This document shows positions 1 to 7,010 of a DNA stretch of 41,982 bases, one piece after another; the first letter of the stretch is position 1, and each line of letters begins with the position of its first letter. The position numbers and the translations under genes are program-made. This DNA comes from Ruminococcus sp. (GTDB taxonomy: Bacteria > Bacillota > Clostridia > Oscillospirales > Ruminococcaceae): NCBI GenBank assembly GCA_015066745.1, contig SVNW01000027.1:1-41982 (forward strand), written 5' to 3'. Below the pieces are notes generated by a model. It was not told where the DNA came from and searched no databases. It saw only the letters and a program-made list of their open reading frames with translations.

Positions 1-61
1 TACCATTTTTGATAAGAGTTTTCTATTGTATCTTAGCATAAAAATTTTTCAACTTATTTTA

Positions 62-93
62 TTGAAAACTTTTATTTCTTGTTGAAAACTTTT
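62..93. repeat. Two direct 12-bp repeats
   Basis: TTGAAAACTTTT occurs at 62-73 and again at 82-93, a 20-bp period, in the AT-rich leader left of the Fic gene. An inverted partial copy (TTTTTCAAC) lies just before them. No gene is seen in 1-229. The role is unknown; it could be a binding site or the margin of an old mobile element. Confidence 0.5.
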
Positions 94-164
94 TGATTTT
101 TATTAGAGGTGGGGCTGAATAGTAACGGGGAAAATTGATTTGCGTGATTTTATCTACTATTCCC

Positions 165-193
165 TTGACTTTTCTACTAATTAGGAGTATAAT
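165..193 (+). promoter_or_regulatory. Sigma-A promoter of the Fic gene, overlapped by TAGGAG repeats
   Basis: TTGACT (165-170) and TATAAT (188-193) are separated by exactly 17 bp. TAGGAG at 182-187 lies inside the spacer, and a second copy (TTTAGGAGAA, 193-202) starts at the last base of the -10 box. A factor binding these repeats would therefore block transcription. Confidence 0.75.
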
Positions 194-224
194 TTAGGAG
201 AATAATATTTAGTAGTAGGAGAAA
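182..224. repeat. Upstream TAGGAG repeat cluster (three copies)
   Basis: TAGGAG occurs at 182-187, 195-200 and 216-221. The last two sit in the longer forms TTTAGGAGAA (193-202) and TAGGAGAAA (216-224). The third copy also serves as the Shine-Dalgarno of the Fic gene, six bases before its ATG plus spacer. Matching copies recur after the gene at 1318-1398. Confidence 0.75.
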
Positions 225-229
225 AAACT

Positions 230-1327
230 ATGAGAAAATTTGATTATTTAAAATTTGAAAAATGCTTGTGGGATAACGAAATACTCCGCTATCTTACACA
301 GATACATGAACATAAAGGCAGACAGGAGTTGTTTTCCCGTCAGAAGCCCGTTGAATTAGAAAAACTTACCGAAGTTGCAAAGGTCCAATCCGTAGAATCA
401 TCTAACCGTATCGAGGGTATCATAACGACAAGCACCCGTATCGGTCAGATCGTTAAGGAGAAAACCACCCCGAAGAACCGTGATGAAAAGGAGATTGCAG
501 GATACCGTGATGTTCTGAATACCATTCACGAAAGCCACGATTACATTTCCATCACAAGCAACATCATTCTTCAGCTTCACCGTGACTTGACAAAGTACTC
601 CGAATCAGGCTTAGGTGGCACCTATAAGATCACACAGAATTACCTGAAGGAGACACGCCCTGACGGTTCTGAGTTTATCCGCTTTACGCCTGTTCCGCCC
701 TATGAAACTGCACCATGTATTGAAGCGATATGCGAGAGCTATAAACAGACTGTCGAGTCTGAAAAGATCGATCCGCTTCTTCTTATACCTGTTTTCATCC
801 ATGATTTTCTTTGTATCCATCCGTTTGGCGACGGAAACGGCAGAATGAGCCGACTTCTGACATTACTGCTTCTGTACCGAAACGGCTACGAGGTCGGAAA
901 GTATATCAGTATCGAGAAGCATATTGAAAAGACCAAAGGTGCATACTATGACGCTCTGGAAGAAGCATCAAAGGGCTGGCACGAAGGAACTGACGATCCT
1001 ACACCGTTCATCAAATATATGCTGGGCGTTGTTCTTGCCTGCTATCGTGAATTTGAAGAACGAGTAAAGATTATAGGTGAATCGACCGCTATTGAGATCA
1101 GAGGTGGCAAACCTAAAAGTATTGCTGTCAAAAGCAAAGCCTATGACATTGTTAAGTCAGCAGTTGACTCCAAAATCGGTAAGTTCACCAAGAAAGAAAT
1201 TGCGAATATTTGCCCAAGTATCAGCGAAAAGTCGGTTGAGGCTGCTCTCAGGAAGCTCGTCGATGAGCAATACATCGAACGTCACGGAACCGGAAAGAAC
1301 TGCTTTTATGCTAAGATTTTCTCCTAA
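230..1327 (+). CDS. Fic family protein with C-terminal winged helix
   Basis: This 365-residue protein has the Fic core motif HPFGDGNGR at residues 197-205, with the catalytic His197 and the anion-binding GNGR intact. Fic enzymes usually transfer AMP from ATP to a hydroxyl side chain of a target protein. An N-terminal inhibitory motif of the form [S/T]xxxE[G/N] is seen as S58-N-R-I-E62-G63, so this is a class II, self-inhibited Fic. The last ~70 residues look like a winged helix, as in Fic proteins that bind DNA. The ATG is preceded by AGGAGA. The stop codon lies inside an inverted TTTCTCCTAAA copy of the flanking repeat. The repeats in its own promoter suggest autoregulation, which is inferred. 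It stands alone, next to a dead replication gene, so it may be mobile-element cargo. The target is not identifiable. Confidence 0.93.
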   Translation: MRKFDYLKFEKCLWDNEILRYLTQIHEHKGRQELFSRQKPVELEKLTEVAKVQSVESSNRIEGIITTSTRIGQIVKEKTTPKNRDEKEIAGYRDVLNTIHESHDYISITSNIILQLHRDLTKYSESGLGGTYKITQNYLKETRPDGSEFIRFTPVPPYETAPCIEAICESYKQTVESEKIDPLLLIPVFIHDFLCIHPFGDGNGRMSRLLTLLLLYRNGYEVGKYISIEKHIEKTKGAYYDALEEASKGWHEGTDDPTPFIKYMLGVVLACYREFEERVKIIGESTAIEIRGGKPKSIAVKSKAYDIVKSAVDSKIGKFTKKEIANICPSISEKSVEAALRKLVDEQYIERHGTGKNCFYAKIFS

Positions 1328-1398
1328 AGTCTGTCTTTCTCCTAAATATGTTGTGTTTTTAGGAGAAAACTATTTTTAGGAGAAAAAATAGGAGAAAC
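1318..1398. repeat. Downstream TTTAGGAGAAA repeat cluster
   Basis: Two inverted copies, TTTCTCCTAAA at 1318-1328 (overlapping the Fic stop codon) and 1336-1346, face direct copies TTTAGGAGAAA at 1358-1368 and 1375-1385 and a shorter TAGGAGAAAC at 1389-1398. The pair 1336-1346/1358-1368 is a perfect 11-bp inverted repeat with an 11-nt loop. It is followed by ACTATTTTT, so it could also fold as a weak transcript end. Confidence 0.75.
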
Positions 1399-1413
1399 GC
1401 ATTTGACATTCAT

Positions 1414-1449
1414 AAGCACATTCCTGTCATATGGAGTGTGCTTGTTTAT
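1414..1449 (+). terminator. Terminator-like hairpin after the Fic gene
   Basis: AAGCACATTCC (1414-1424) pairs with GGAGTGTGCTT (1433-1443) with one G-T pair, then GTTTATTG. The U-run is weak, so termination is only plausible. It lies between the Fic gene and the facing replication pseudogene. Confidence 0.4.
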
Positions 1450-1977
1450 TGATTGTTCTCAATAAGCACCCATATCTCTCCTCGCAGCGTACTCTGCCCA
1501 TCGCTGTTCGGCATTTTCCTTGAAATGTCTGCCGTTGGCTTCATTGAACAGATCTGTCTTACGATCATCTGAACGATCTCTTCCGCTTCCTCATCATCAC
1601 CAAGCCAATCAGCAAAGAAAGGAAAATCTATGTTCGCTCTGACCACATCAGAATATATCTGCTACTCTCTGAGATATCCGTCAGTCAGTCCATCTTCCGT
1701 ACCATCAGCTTTTTCTTTTCCAGCGGAGGATTGATTGATGGATACTTGTTCAAACAGTAATTCTTTCTTCTTCCTGCGGAACATCTTTTTCGGAATACTC
1801 GTAGAAATCATAGACGTACTCGATACGTCCGCTCTTCGTCTGATTTGGCATAAGCTTCGATACAACAAGGTATCCCATTTTTTCAGCTCCGCCAGGGCAG
1901 ATTTGATAGCGGACTCCTTTTCCCTGCATATATTCGTGCATTACCATGACTCCCATTTCGTGTATTACCACAATCAA
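1446..1977 (-). pseudogene. Decayed replication initiator (RepA/DUF6017-type) of a plasmid or ICE
   Basis: Reading the minus strand through several frames gives pieces in the order expected for the RepA-N/DUF6017 initiators of clostridial plasmids and conjugative elements. First comes a winged-helix fragment (ESAIKSALAELKK in one frame, continuing KMGYLVVSKLMP in the next), then YVYDFYEYSEKDVPQEEE, a linker with SINQSSAGKEKADGTEDG, and finally an acidic C-terminal piece with NIDFPFFADWL and EEIVQMIVRQICSMKPT. At least three frame changes and one in-frame TAG (between GYLRE and QIYSDVV) break it, so it cannot make the protein. The first ~100 residues are missing. The family call rests on remembered motif order, not a search. 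It marks the relic of a mobile element beside the Fic gene. Confidence 0.6.
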
Positions 1978-1982
1978 ATTTC

Positions 1983-2009
1983 TCTTTTCAATATGATTTA
2001 TTGAAAAGA
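1983..2009. repeat. Perfect 11-bp inverted repeat
   Basis: TCTTTTCAATA (1983-1993) and TATTGAAAAGA (1999-2009) form a perfect hairpin with a 5-nt loop. It lies between the replication pseudogene and the 3' end of the small gene at 2038. There is no clear T-run, so it is either a weak terminator or a binding site. Confidence 0.5.
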
Positions 2010-2037
2010 TTACTTTCTGTTTTTCGAGTGAATTTGA

Positions 2038-2337
2038 TTACAACTCGCTGTTCCTCTTTTTTATTAACGGAATGGCTTTTTCAAGCCAGAATTCTCCGCT
2101 TAGTTTTCCACAACTCATGCCACCTGATGCATATTCGCTTACAAATGGCATAGATTCAGGCGTGAGTTCTTCGCAACATTTAATGCGGTATTCTGATTTT
2201 ATTATCTCTTCAATATCCTCCGGTTTCATCGGACATTCGTATTTTTCAAAAATCTTCTCCAAATAACCCCAGAAATATGGATCTCCGCGCAGACCCCATT
2301 TTTCCGGTCTTTTCTTAAATAACGCTGATGCTTTCAT
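2038..2337 (-). CDS. Small protein of unknown family with WGLRGDP motif
   Basis: This 99-residue soluble protein has no signal peptide or membrane segment. It carries KWGLRGDPYFW near the N-terminus and GGMSCGKLSGEFW near the C-terminus. I recall this motif pair from small uncharacterised bacterial proteins, but I know of no experimental function. Four cysteines are present, not in a clear metal-binding spacing. It is first in the run of leftward small genes at 2038-5171, many of which look like immunity proteins, so an immunity role is possible but unproven. A purine-poor upstream region gives only a weak ribosome site. Confidence 0.75.
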   Translation of the reverse strand: MKASALFKKRPEKWGLRGDPYFWGYLEKIFEKYECPMKPEDIEEIIKSEYRIKCCEELTPESMPFVSEYASGGMSCGKLSGEFWLEKAIPLIKKRNSEL

Positions 2338-2400
2338 ACATTTCCACCTTAATTTTTTCTTTAAATAATCAGTCCACCAGAAATACCATATTTTTATCTT

Positions 2401-3018
2401 TTATCTTAGATCAAGGAGTTGTCTGTATTCATAGTCAGGGTTCTTGATAAAAAACATTTTTTCTTTACACACAGATATATCACAGTTAATAATATTATAA
2501 ACATGCCATCCATAATACCATCGCTGACTGTCAACATCGACATATCTGTTGTTGTATATTATCCTTCCGTACTGATTTTCCTCAAGAATAAATGCTGTTT
2601 CGTAAAGGTGATTCCTTTGATAGAATATCGAGTTTTCATCGTTAAATGCCTCATTATGTCCGTGCCGATTTGTAGTACACCACACGACGTTTTCATCACT
2701 AAACATTATTCTGTATTTGTCATCTTCCCTGAAAATACGGATAAATTTTAACAAGTCGTTATAATTACTGTATTGGTCATGAGTGCCTTCGGTAAATATG
2801 TTTTTTTCATAATGCCTGTATTTTTCATAATAAGGTTGCGCCGGTGAAACTCCGTGATCTTTTTTGTATCTGAGACTAATGATCTGTGCAGACACTTCAC
2901 ATTCCCTGAGTTTACTTACATCAATTTTTCGAAACATATCTCCGTTTCTTAACCGTGCATATTCTGAAGAACGTTCCTGTTTTTCGTAATATGTATTTAA
3001 TGACTGAACAAATAGCAT
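2401..3018 (-). CDS. Hypothetical protein, Tyr/Asp/Asn-rich
   Basis: This 205-residue cytosolic protein belongs to no family I recognise. It is rich in Tyr, Asn and Asp and has a beta-rich C-terminal half with several aromatic pairs (RWYYGWHVY). The ATG is preceded by GAGGTGAAAA, a fair ribosome site. It has no signal peptide, helical transmembrane segment or visible catalytic motif. It lies among small genes resembling immunity proteins, which makes a cargo or immunity role conceivable. No function is assigned. Confidence 0.75.
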   Translation of the reverse strand: MLFVQSLNTYYEKQERSSEYARLRNGDMFRKIDVSKLRECEVSAQIISLRYKKDHGVSPAQPYYEKYRHYEKNIFTEGTHDQYSNYNDLLKFIRIFREDDKYRIMFSDENVVWCTTNRHGHNEAFNDENSIFYQRNHLYETAFILEENQYGRIIYNNRYVDVDSQRWYYGWHVYNIINCDISVCKEKMFFIKNPDYEYRQLLDLR

Positions 3019-3065
3019 TTTTCACCTCTATATTCAAATATAAAGTTTTAAATCAACATCTACTA

Positions 3066-3458
3066 TCAAAACTTTATAACAACCGGTTCTTCTGTAAATG
3101 AAGAAAAAGTAGCAACTGCATTTTTCATATAGAACACCTGTGTGTTTCCATCATTTTCATCATACATTGCTCTGAGATTTTGATAAGCGTCAAGCATTGA
3201 TTTTCTTGCTTCAAGGCTGTCATCTTCTATAAGCTCACAAGCTATGCGAAGCCATTTTCCGTCTTTAAATGCACATATTTCAGCTTTTGGATTAGTCATC
3301 AACTGCTTTGATACAGGTTTGATTTTACCTGTCTGAATATACAGTTTCCCCTCATAAAGATTAACTGTTCCAAATGGTCTTACTCTTGGCTGATCACCTT
3401 CTACTGTTGCAAGATAATATACATCTGCCTCTTTTAAAAATCTTAATACATTTTCCAT
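3066..3458 (-). CDS. Pyridoxamine 5'-phosphate oxidase-like flavin-binding protein
   Basis: This 130-residue protein matches the split-barrel PNPOx-like fold used by small FMN- or F420/heme-binding proteins. The N-terminal segment YYLATVEGDQPRVRPFGTV is typical, followed by the strand LYIQTGKIKPVSKQL and the ICAFKDGKWLRI strand. The length is usual for the single-domain family. These proteins commonly bind flavin and act in redox reactions, but the substrate cannot be predicted. It is probably not a true PdxH, which is longer and has conserved PLP-binding arginines. It is a metabolic gene among accessory genes. Confidence 0.85.
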   Translation of the reverse strand: MENVLRFLKEADVYYLATVEGDQPRVRPFGTVNLYEGKLYIQTGKIKPVSKQLMTNPKAEICAFKDGKWLRIACELIEDDSLEARKSMLDAYQNLRAMYDENDGNTQVFYMKNAVATFSSFTEEPVVIKF

Positions 3459-3509
3459 TGATTTACCTGCTTTCTGTTTTATTTTTTAAAAATAGTTTAT
3501 ATGTTAATA

Positions 3510-3717
3510 TTATTTTTCCCGGTCATATTTATATGACGTACTTTCAAAAATATAATTTCTCTCCTCAACTTTAACTTCATTCTACCCCCAACGCCTTAAA
3601 CACAGCATCTTCTGCACTTCGATAAAATTGCCATCTTGGTAAAGCGATACTATTTAAATATACGAAAAACTTTTCTTCTGTTTCTTTATCTATAAAAAAA
3701 TTAATCTGTTTACCCAT
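3510..3717 (-). pseudogene. Frameshifted small gene (MGKQINFFIDKE family)
   Basis: An ATG at 3715-3717 with the strong upstream purine runs AGGAG and AAGGGGGGG opens a 46-codon frame, MGKQINFFIDKETEEKFF..., which stops at 3577-3579. The next frame then reads NEVKVEERNYIFESTSYKYD and stops at 3510-3512. The second piece looks like the natural continuation, so an indel near 3580 probably broke a gene of at least 70 codons. I recall the opening MGKQINF from small proteins of unknown function in clostridia. If the 46-residue form is the true product, the downstream frame is chance. It follows the SUKH/zinc-ribbon operon by 61 bp. Confidence 0.5.
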
Positions 3718-3778
3718 TTTCGCCCCCCCTTACTCCTATAAACATCAAACTTTCATTTGTTTTACAATACAGTCGTGC

Positions 3779-4306
3779 TTAAATAATTCCAAATTCTTTC
3801 AAATCAATTTTACTGGCCGGAATACATCTTATCATATTTCCGCTCCATTTATCCCCATTCACATATTCGCACCATCCACAAGTTTCACATTCCAAGACTA
3901 ATTTTCGCTCTTTTTCTGTTTGAGCTACTATATATCTTAATTCGTTATATTTGCAAACCGGGCAATCTTTTCCCGATGAAATAGTAACCATATCCCAAAG
4001 ATCATTTCCGATTATCATAGCTAGCGTGTCTGCTTTATCATACTTAATTTTTTCAAGTCTCTCAGCTTCCATACTCAATATTATTTCGGGATTATCAATA
4101 ATATAAATCTTTGGATCAAGATTCAATAATACGTCTAATCTATTATTTTTAAGAGTATTTTCATTAAAGTATTTTTTATTTTGTTTTACCCAATTAACTA
4201 TAGCAGAATAATAACTGAAATAATCTTGTATTACCTCTGTTTTTCTTAAAAGTTCAATGAACTCTTTACTCAATTTTGTTATTATATATTTTTTCACATT
4301 TTTCAA
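3779..4306 (-). CDS. Unknown protein with C-terminal zinc-ribbon-like CxxC pairs
   Basis: This 175-residue protein has a mostly helical N-terminal half and, in the C-terminal half, CPVC followed about 28 residues later by CETCGWC. The four to five cysteines suggest a structural zinc ribbon. The motif GNDLWDMVTISSGKDCPVC precedes it. I do not recognise the family. Its start lies 41 bp inside the end of the upstream SUKH-like gene, so the two are translationally coupled and probably work together. It may be a second immunity component or a regulator; neither is shown. Confidence 0.75.
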   Translation of the reverse strand: MKNVKKYIITKLSKEFIELLRKTEVIQDYFSYYSAIVNWVKQNKKYFNENTLKNNRLDVLLNLDPKIYIIDNPEIILSMEAERLEKIKYDKADTLAMIIGNDLWDMVTISSGKDCPVCKYNELRYIVAQTEKERKLVLECETCGWCEYVNGDKWSGNMIRCIPASKIDLKEFGII

Positions 4307-4781
4307 CCTTTATTTTCTTTAAAAACCGATACCATTCATCATCTTCTGCATCCGGAACAATCTCGGCATATTTATCTCCAAACACATAATTTAATAAAAA
4401 CTCATCAAATAGCCCCAAACAATCAGCTGTATTGATATCTTCATTTCCCCGAAAAAAACGATACACCTTAGAATCAATCTTATTTATCACTACAGGCTCA
4501 TAAAGTATCTGACCTATATATAACCACTTATCATTACCGCCCGGAATATTATTCACCATAAATTGATAATCCTGAATTATATCTGCACCGAAAATATCTA
4601 TTGAACCACAACGCACTCCATTACATTCTTTAAGAAAATCAAAATAGGATTGTATTTTTGGATTGCTATTATCCGATTGTTCGGTATTTCCATTTCGTAT
4701 TTTTCCGATAATAATTCCATCCGGATCATTATTGAGTTCTAACCGTATAGTTTTAATAACTGTTTTCAATTTATCATTCAT
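4266..4781 (-). CDS. SUKH (SMI1/KNR4)-like putative immunity protein
   Basis: This 171-residue protein has the SMI1/KNR4-type core: YFDFLKECNGVRCGSIDIFG, then a beta segment with KWLYIGQILYEPVVINK, and an acidic C-terminus ending in EWYRFLKKI. Proteins of this superfamily are commonly immunity proteins that bind and block cognate nuclease or other toxins. The match is to the general pattern, not a named subfamily. It is second in a leftward unit after the DUF7668-like gene (39-bp gap) and overlaps the next gene. No toxin lies beside it. Confidence 0.65.
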   Translation of the reverse strand: MNDKLKTVIKTIRLELNNDPDGIIIGKIRNGNTEQSDNSNPKIQSYFDFLKECNGVRCGSIDIFGADIIQDYQFMVNNIPGGNDKWLYIGQILYEPVVINKIDSKVYRFFRGNEDINTADCLGLFDEFLLNYVFGDKYAEIVPDAEDDEWYRFLKKIKVEKCEKIYNNKIE

Positions 4782-4820
4782 AATAATGTTTCCTTATTTA
4801 TAACTATCGCTACATAAAAT

Positions 4821-5171
4821 TTAAAAGACGTGTACAGAATAAATTGTAACATTTAATTCTTTATTTTCGGTAACTTTAGCTTCACATGATAGTGTCAAAT
4901 CGCTCTTGCAACCATTTGTCCACAATTCAATATCTATGAAGTACTCTTCATAACAATTTTGTGGATTATCTGATTTAAATATATCCATTTCATCAAAAGC
5001 CTCTTCCGGAGGAAACGATAATATTTCACCGTACTGCAAAATTGCTTCTTCCAATTCATCAGAACTTAATTTTCCGATTTTATTCATTTCCTCTAATCTT
5101 CTGTATTCACCGGCAACAAGCAATCTGATTATCTTTTTTACTTTCAGCTTTATTAAATCTTCGATATCCAT
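4821..5171 (-). CDS. DUF7668-like small protein
   Basis: This 116-residue acidic protein has a helical first half (LVAGEYRRLEEMNKIGKLS, then EAILQYGEILSFPPEEAF) and a beta-rich second half with ELWTNGCKSDLTLSCEA and the final VTIYSVHVF. The order LWT...SDLTL...HV is what I remember of DUF7668, a family seen beside polymorphic-toxin immunity genes. The name is from memory and moderately sure. It is the first gene after a consensus leftward promoter at 5251-5279, and heads a probable operon with the SUKH-like and zinc-ribbon genes. Confidence 0.65.
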   Translation of the reverse strand: MDIEDLIKLKVKKIIRLLVAGEYRRLEEMNKIGKLSSDELEEAILQYGEILSFPPEEAFDEMDIFKSDNPQNCYEEYFIDIELWTNGCKSDLTLSCEAKVTENKELNVTIYSVHVF

Positions 5172-5250
5172 TCTACACTCCCCATATTACGTCACTTCCT
5201 GTTTAATGAAACTTGTCACAGGATACAGATTATTTAATGCCATATTCATA

Positions 5251-5279
5251 AGTATAATATTTTTTGTCTGTTATGTCAA
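5251..5279 (-). promoter_or_regulatory. Promoter of the leftward immunity-like operon
   Basis: On the minus strand, TTGACA (complement at 5274-5279) and TATACT (5251-5256) are separated by 17 bp. It diverges from the XRE regulator promoter 67 bp away, so one operator region could serve both. Confidence 0.75.
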
Positions 5280-5346
5280 CATTCAAGAATGATTTTTACG
5301 TTATAAATGAGTCAATTGTCAAAGTAAATGCAACACGTTCAAAACA

Positions 5347-5375
5347 TTGACGACTACGAAAAAATCGTATATAAT
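5347..5375 (+). promoter_or_regulatory. Promoter of the XRE regulator
   Basis: TTGACG (5347-5352) and TATAAT (5370-5375) have a 17-bp spacer. AAGGAG at 5398-5403 is the ribosome site of the gene starting at 5413. The palindromic stretch ACGAAAAAATCGT lies between the two boxes and could be an operator. Confidence 0.75.
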
Positions 5376-5412
5376 TAATCTTATTGAAGCAATTGAGAAG
5401 GAGTGAATTTAT

Positions 5413-5772
5413 ATGAAAGAACTCGAATTTACAAGCACCCTTTCAAATGAAGAAATTGAACTGAACTTTGAAGATATTGATTTCTTTTCCGGTATTATGA
5501 CAGGTCTTGAAGAAGCTCTTGCTTACGAAAAAGGAACTTCTAAAGCAGAAACAATTGCAAGAAAATTAAGCCTTCCGGATGTGAATGTTGCCGATGAAAG
5601 AAAAAAGCTCAATATGACACAAAAATCTTTTGCAAGTATTCTTGGTGTTTCAAAACGTACTGTAGAGTCTTGGGAAACAGGAAAAAGCACCCCGTCACCT
5701 ACTGCACGAAATCTGATTTACCTTATAAGTCAGGATCATTCACTTGTTGATAAGCTTCAGAACCACATTTAA
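5413..5772 (+). CDS. XRE-family antitoxin-like transcriptional regulator
   Basis: This 119-residue protein ends in a Cro/C1-type helix-turn-helix, seen as NMTQKSFASILGVSKRTVESWETG with the recognition helix around residues 83-96. The N-terminal ~65 residues are an acidic helical segment, as in HigA/MqsA-type antitoxins, where this part binds the toxin. No toxin gene lies next to it: the 240 bp upstream hold only promoters and the next gene is SUKH-like. It may be a solo antitoxin or a plain repressor of the divergent operon. The start is firm: consensus promoter, AAGGAG and ATG are in register. Confidence 0.85.
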   Translation: MKELEFTSTLSNEEIELNFEDIDFFSGIMTGLEEALAYEKGTSKAETIARKLSLPDVNVADERKKLNMTQKSFASILGVSKRTVESWETGKSTPSPTARNLIYLISQDHSLVDKLQNHI

Positions 5773-5829
5773 ATTCTTTCAAAAATAATTCCGATGCCAT
5801 AAACGCCAAAAATATACAGTTAATTAACT

Positions 5830-5858
5830 TGATTTTTGTTACTGTTTATGATACAATT
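5830..5858 (+). promoter_or_regulatory. Promoter of the SUKH gene at 5906
   Basis: TTGATT (5830-5835) and TACAAT (5853-5858) have a 17-bp spacer. AAGGAG precedes the ATG at 5906 by a normal distance. Confidence 0.65.
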
Positions 5859-5905
5859 GTAAAAACTAAAAGTTTAAAAATTATTTTTTTTAAGGAGATT
5901 TTACT

Positions 5906-6382
5906 ATGAAAGAATTTATTATCGACGAATGTATAAAAGATCAGTTTGAATTATACTGTAACATATGTTCTCATTTATCAGAACATTATAATTCCGAATT
6001 TGCTCCTCCTGCTACACTGGAAAAAATCGAGCAATGGGAAAAGGATAACGATACAGAATTACCACATCAATATAAAAGCTGGCTGTTGTTAAGCTCAGAA
6101 TCAAATATTTTAGATGGATATCTTGATTTTATATGGCCGGAATTAGGTGTGCTTGATGAAAAAGATGATAGTGTTGTTATTGGTTCTAGAATGGGTGATG
6201 GAGAAGCATTGGGTATCATGCGTTCTTCCGGCATTGTATTTACAGTTTTAGATGGAGAAGTTAGAGAGTTTGATGATTTCGAAGATTTTTTAACTTGTAT
6301 GCAACTGTATATGGAACGTTTAGTTAAGGAACATTTCGGCAAAAATTGGGCTGAAGATTTTAACAAAAAATTTGGATATTAA
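5906..6382 (+). CDS. SUKH-1 (SMI1/KNR4 family) immunity-type protein
   Basis: This 158-residue protein follows the SMI1/KNR4 layout: ATLEKIEQWEKDNDTELPHQYKSWLLLSSE is the usual N-terminal helix-LP-Y block, then LDFIWPELGVLDEKDDSVVIG, a central strand region, and the closing FDDFEDFLTCM. Such proteins commonly neutralise secreted or contact-delivered toxins by direct binding in the cytosol. It has its own promoter at 5830-5858. No polymorphic toxin gene is present, so it is an orphan immunity candidate. A role as an unrelated SMI1-fold partner protein is also possible. Confidence 0.85.
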   Translation: MKEFIIDECIKDQFELYCNICSHLSEHYNSEFAPPATLEKIEQWEKDNDTELPHQYKSWLLLSSESNILDGYLDFIWPELGVLDEKDDSVVIGSRMGDGEALGIMRSSGIVFTVLDGEVREFDDFEDFLTCMQLYMERLVKEHFGKNWAEDFNKKFGY

Positions 6383-6430
6383 TATGATTTTATAACTGAT
6401 ATTGTAAACGTTCAGAAGCAATGTCATATT

Positions 6431-6569
6431 ACCTCTCAGTCAGCTTCGCTGACAGCTCTCCTTAAAAGGAGAGCCATATTTCCTTCTGTATTTAACTTAA
6501 ACTAAAATCCTGATGCAGTAAAGCCTCTCCTTTTAAGGAGAGGTGCTGAACGTAGTGAAGCGGAGAGGT
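6431..6569. mobile_element. MITE-like palindromic intergenic element
   Basis: The ends of this ~140-bp element are imperfect inverted copies of about 45 bp: ACCTCTC...TCTCCTTAAAAGGAGAG at the left and its complement at the right. Internal hairpins are GCTCTCCTT/AAGGAGAGC (6455-6474) and CCTCTCCTT/AAGGAGAGG (6524-6543), plus a small TCAGC-TTC-GCTGA stem. Palindromes with these CTCTCC arms are spread through gut Firmicutes genomes, as far as I remember. No transposase is encoded, so it would move, if at all, with a helper. Confidence 0.7.
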
Positions 6570-6577
6570 GTAGATTT

Positions 6578-6637
6578 AGCTACACGAAACCATTTTCCAT
6601 TGAAGAACTTGCTAAAACAATAAATCACATAGCATAA
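6578..6637 (+). pseudogene. 3' stub of a response-regulator receiver domain
   Basis: Directly after the palindromic element, one frame reads SYTKPFSIEELAKTINHIA then TAA. TKPFSIEEL is the signature end of CheY-like receiver domains (the conserved Lys-Pro before helix 5). Only about 19 codons remain; the body of the gene is gone, and its terminator at 6651-6683 survives. The element probably marks the deletion edge. It is a short match, so chance cannot be excluded. Confidence 0.5.
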
Positions 6638-6650
6638 TCGCTACTTTTTG

Positions 6651-6683
6651 AGGATGTAACGTTAATTCGTTACATCCTTTTTA
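6651..6683 (+). terminator. Rho-independent terminator
   Basis: AGGATGTAACG (6651-6661) and CGTTACATCCT (6668-6678) form a perfect 11-bp stem with a 6-nt loop, followed by TTTTTATTT. It probably served the lost response-regulator gene and may now end the SUKH transcript. Confidence 0.85.
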
Positions 6684-6949
6684 TTTCGCAGTCTGAACGC
6701 GATGGAACAGATAAGGGGTTGTTGAATTCTGATTTTATGTATATTTTACCGAGGATTTTTTCACCCTTATTAATATCTTTGCCAATGATACACAAAAATA
6801 TTATAACATATATTTCTTAAAAGATGCAAGAATAATATTTTATAAATTTAATATCTCAAAACTTTATGTTATAAATTTTGCTTTTTAACTACAAAAACAA
6901 ATCCGGACTTTAATTAATATCAGATTGATTGTATTTTAGGATTGCTATT
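6684..6949. other. Non-coding AT-rich gap
   Basis: This is the rest of the 628-bp stretch between the SUKH gene and the gene ending at 7011. I see no reading frame with a ribosome site, no RNA gene and no repeat. The sequence is AT-rich with no recognisable structure. Confidence 0.5.
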
Positions 6950-6999
6950 CAGAAAGATTTGACTGACCATTAATTGATCAGCCGAATCTTTCTGTTTTT
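6950..6999 (+). terminator. Hairpin with plus-strand T-run
   Basis: CAGAAAGATT (6950-6959) pairs with AATCTTTCTG (6985-6994), followed by TTTTTATT on the plus strand. An inner TGA/TCA pairing extends it. The T-run is on the plus side only, although the adjacent gene ends here from the minus side, so it may be a relic or work weakly in both directions. Confidence 0.55.
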
Positions 7000-7010
7000 A
7001 TTCAAAACAT

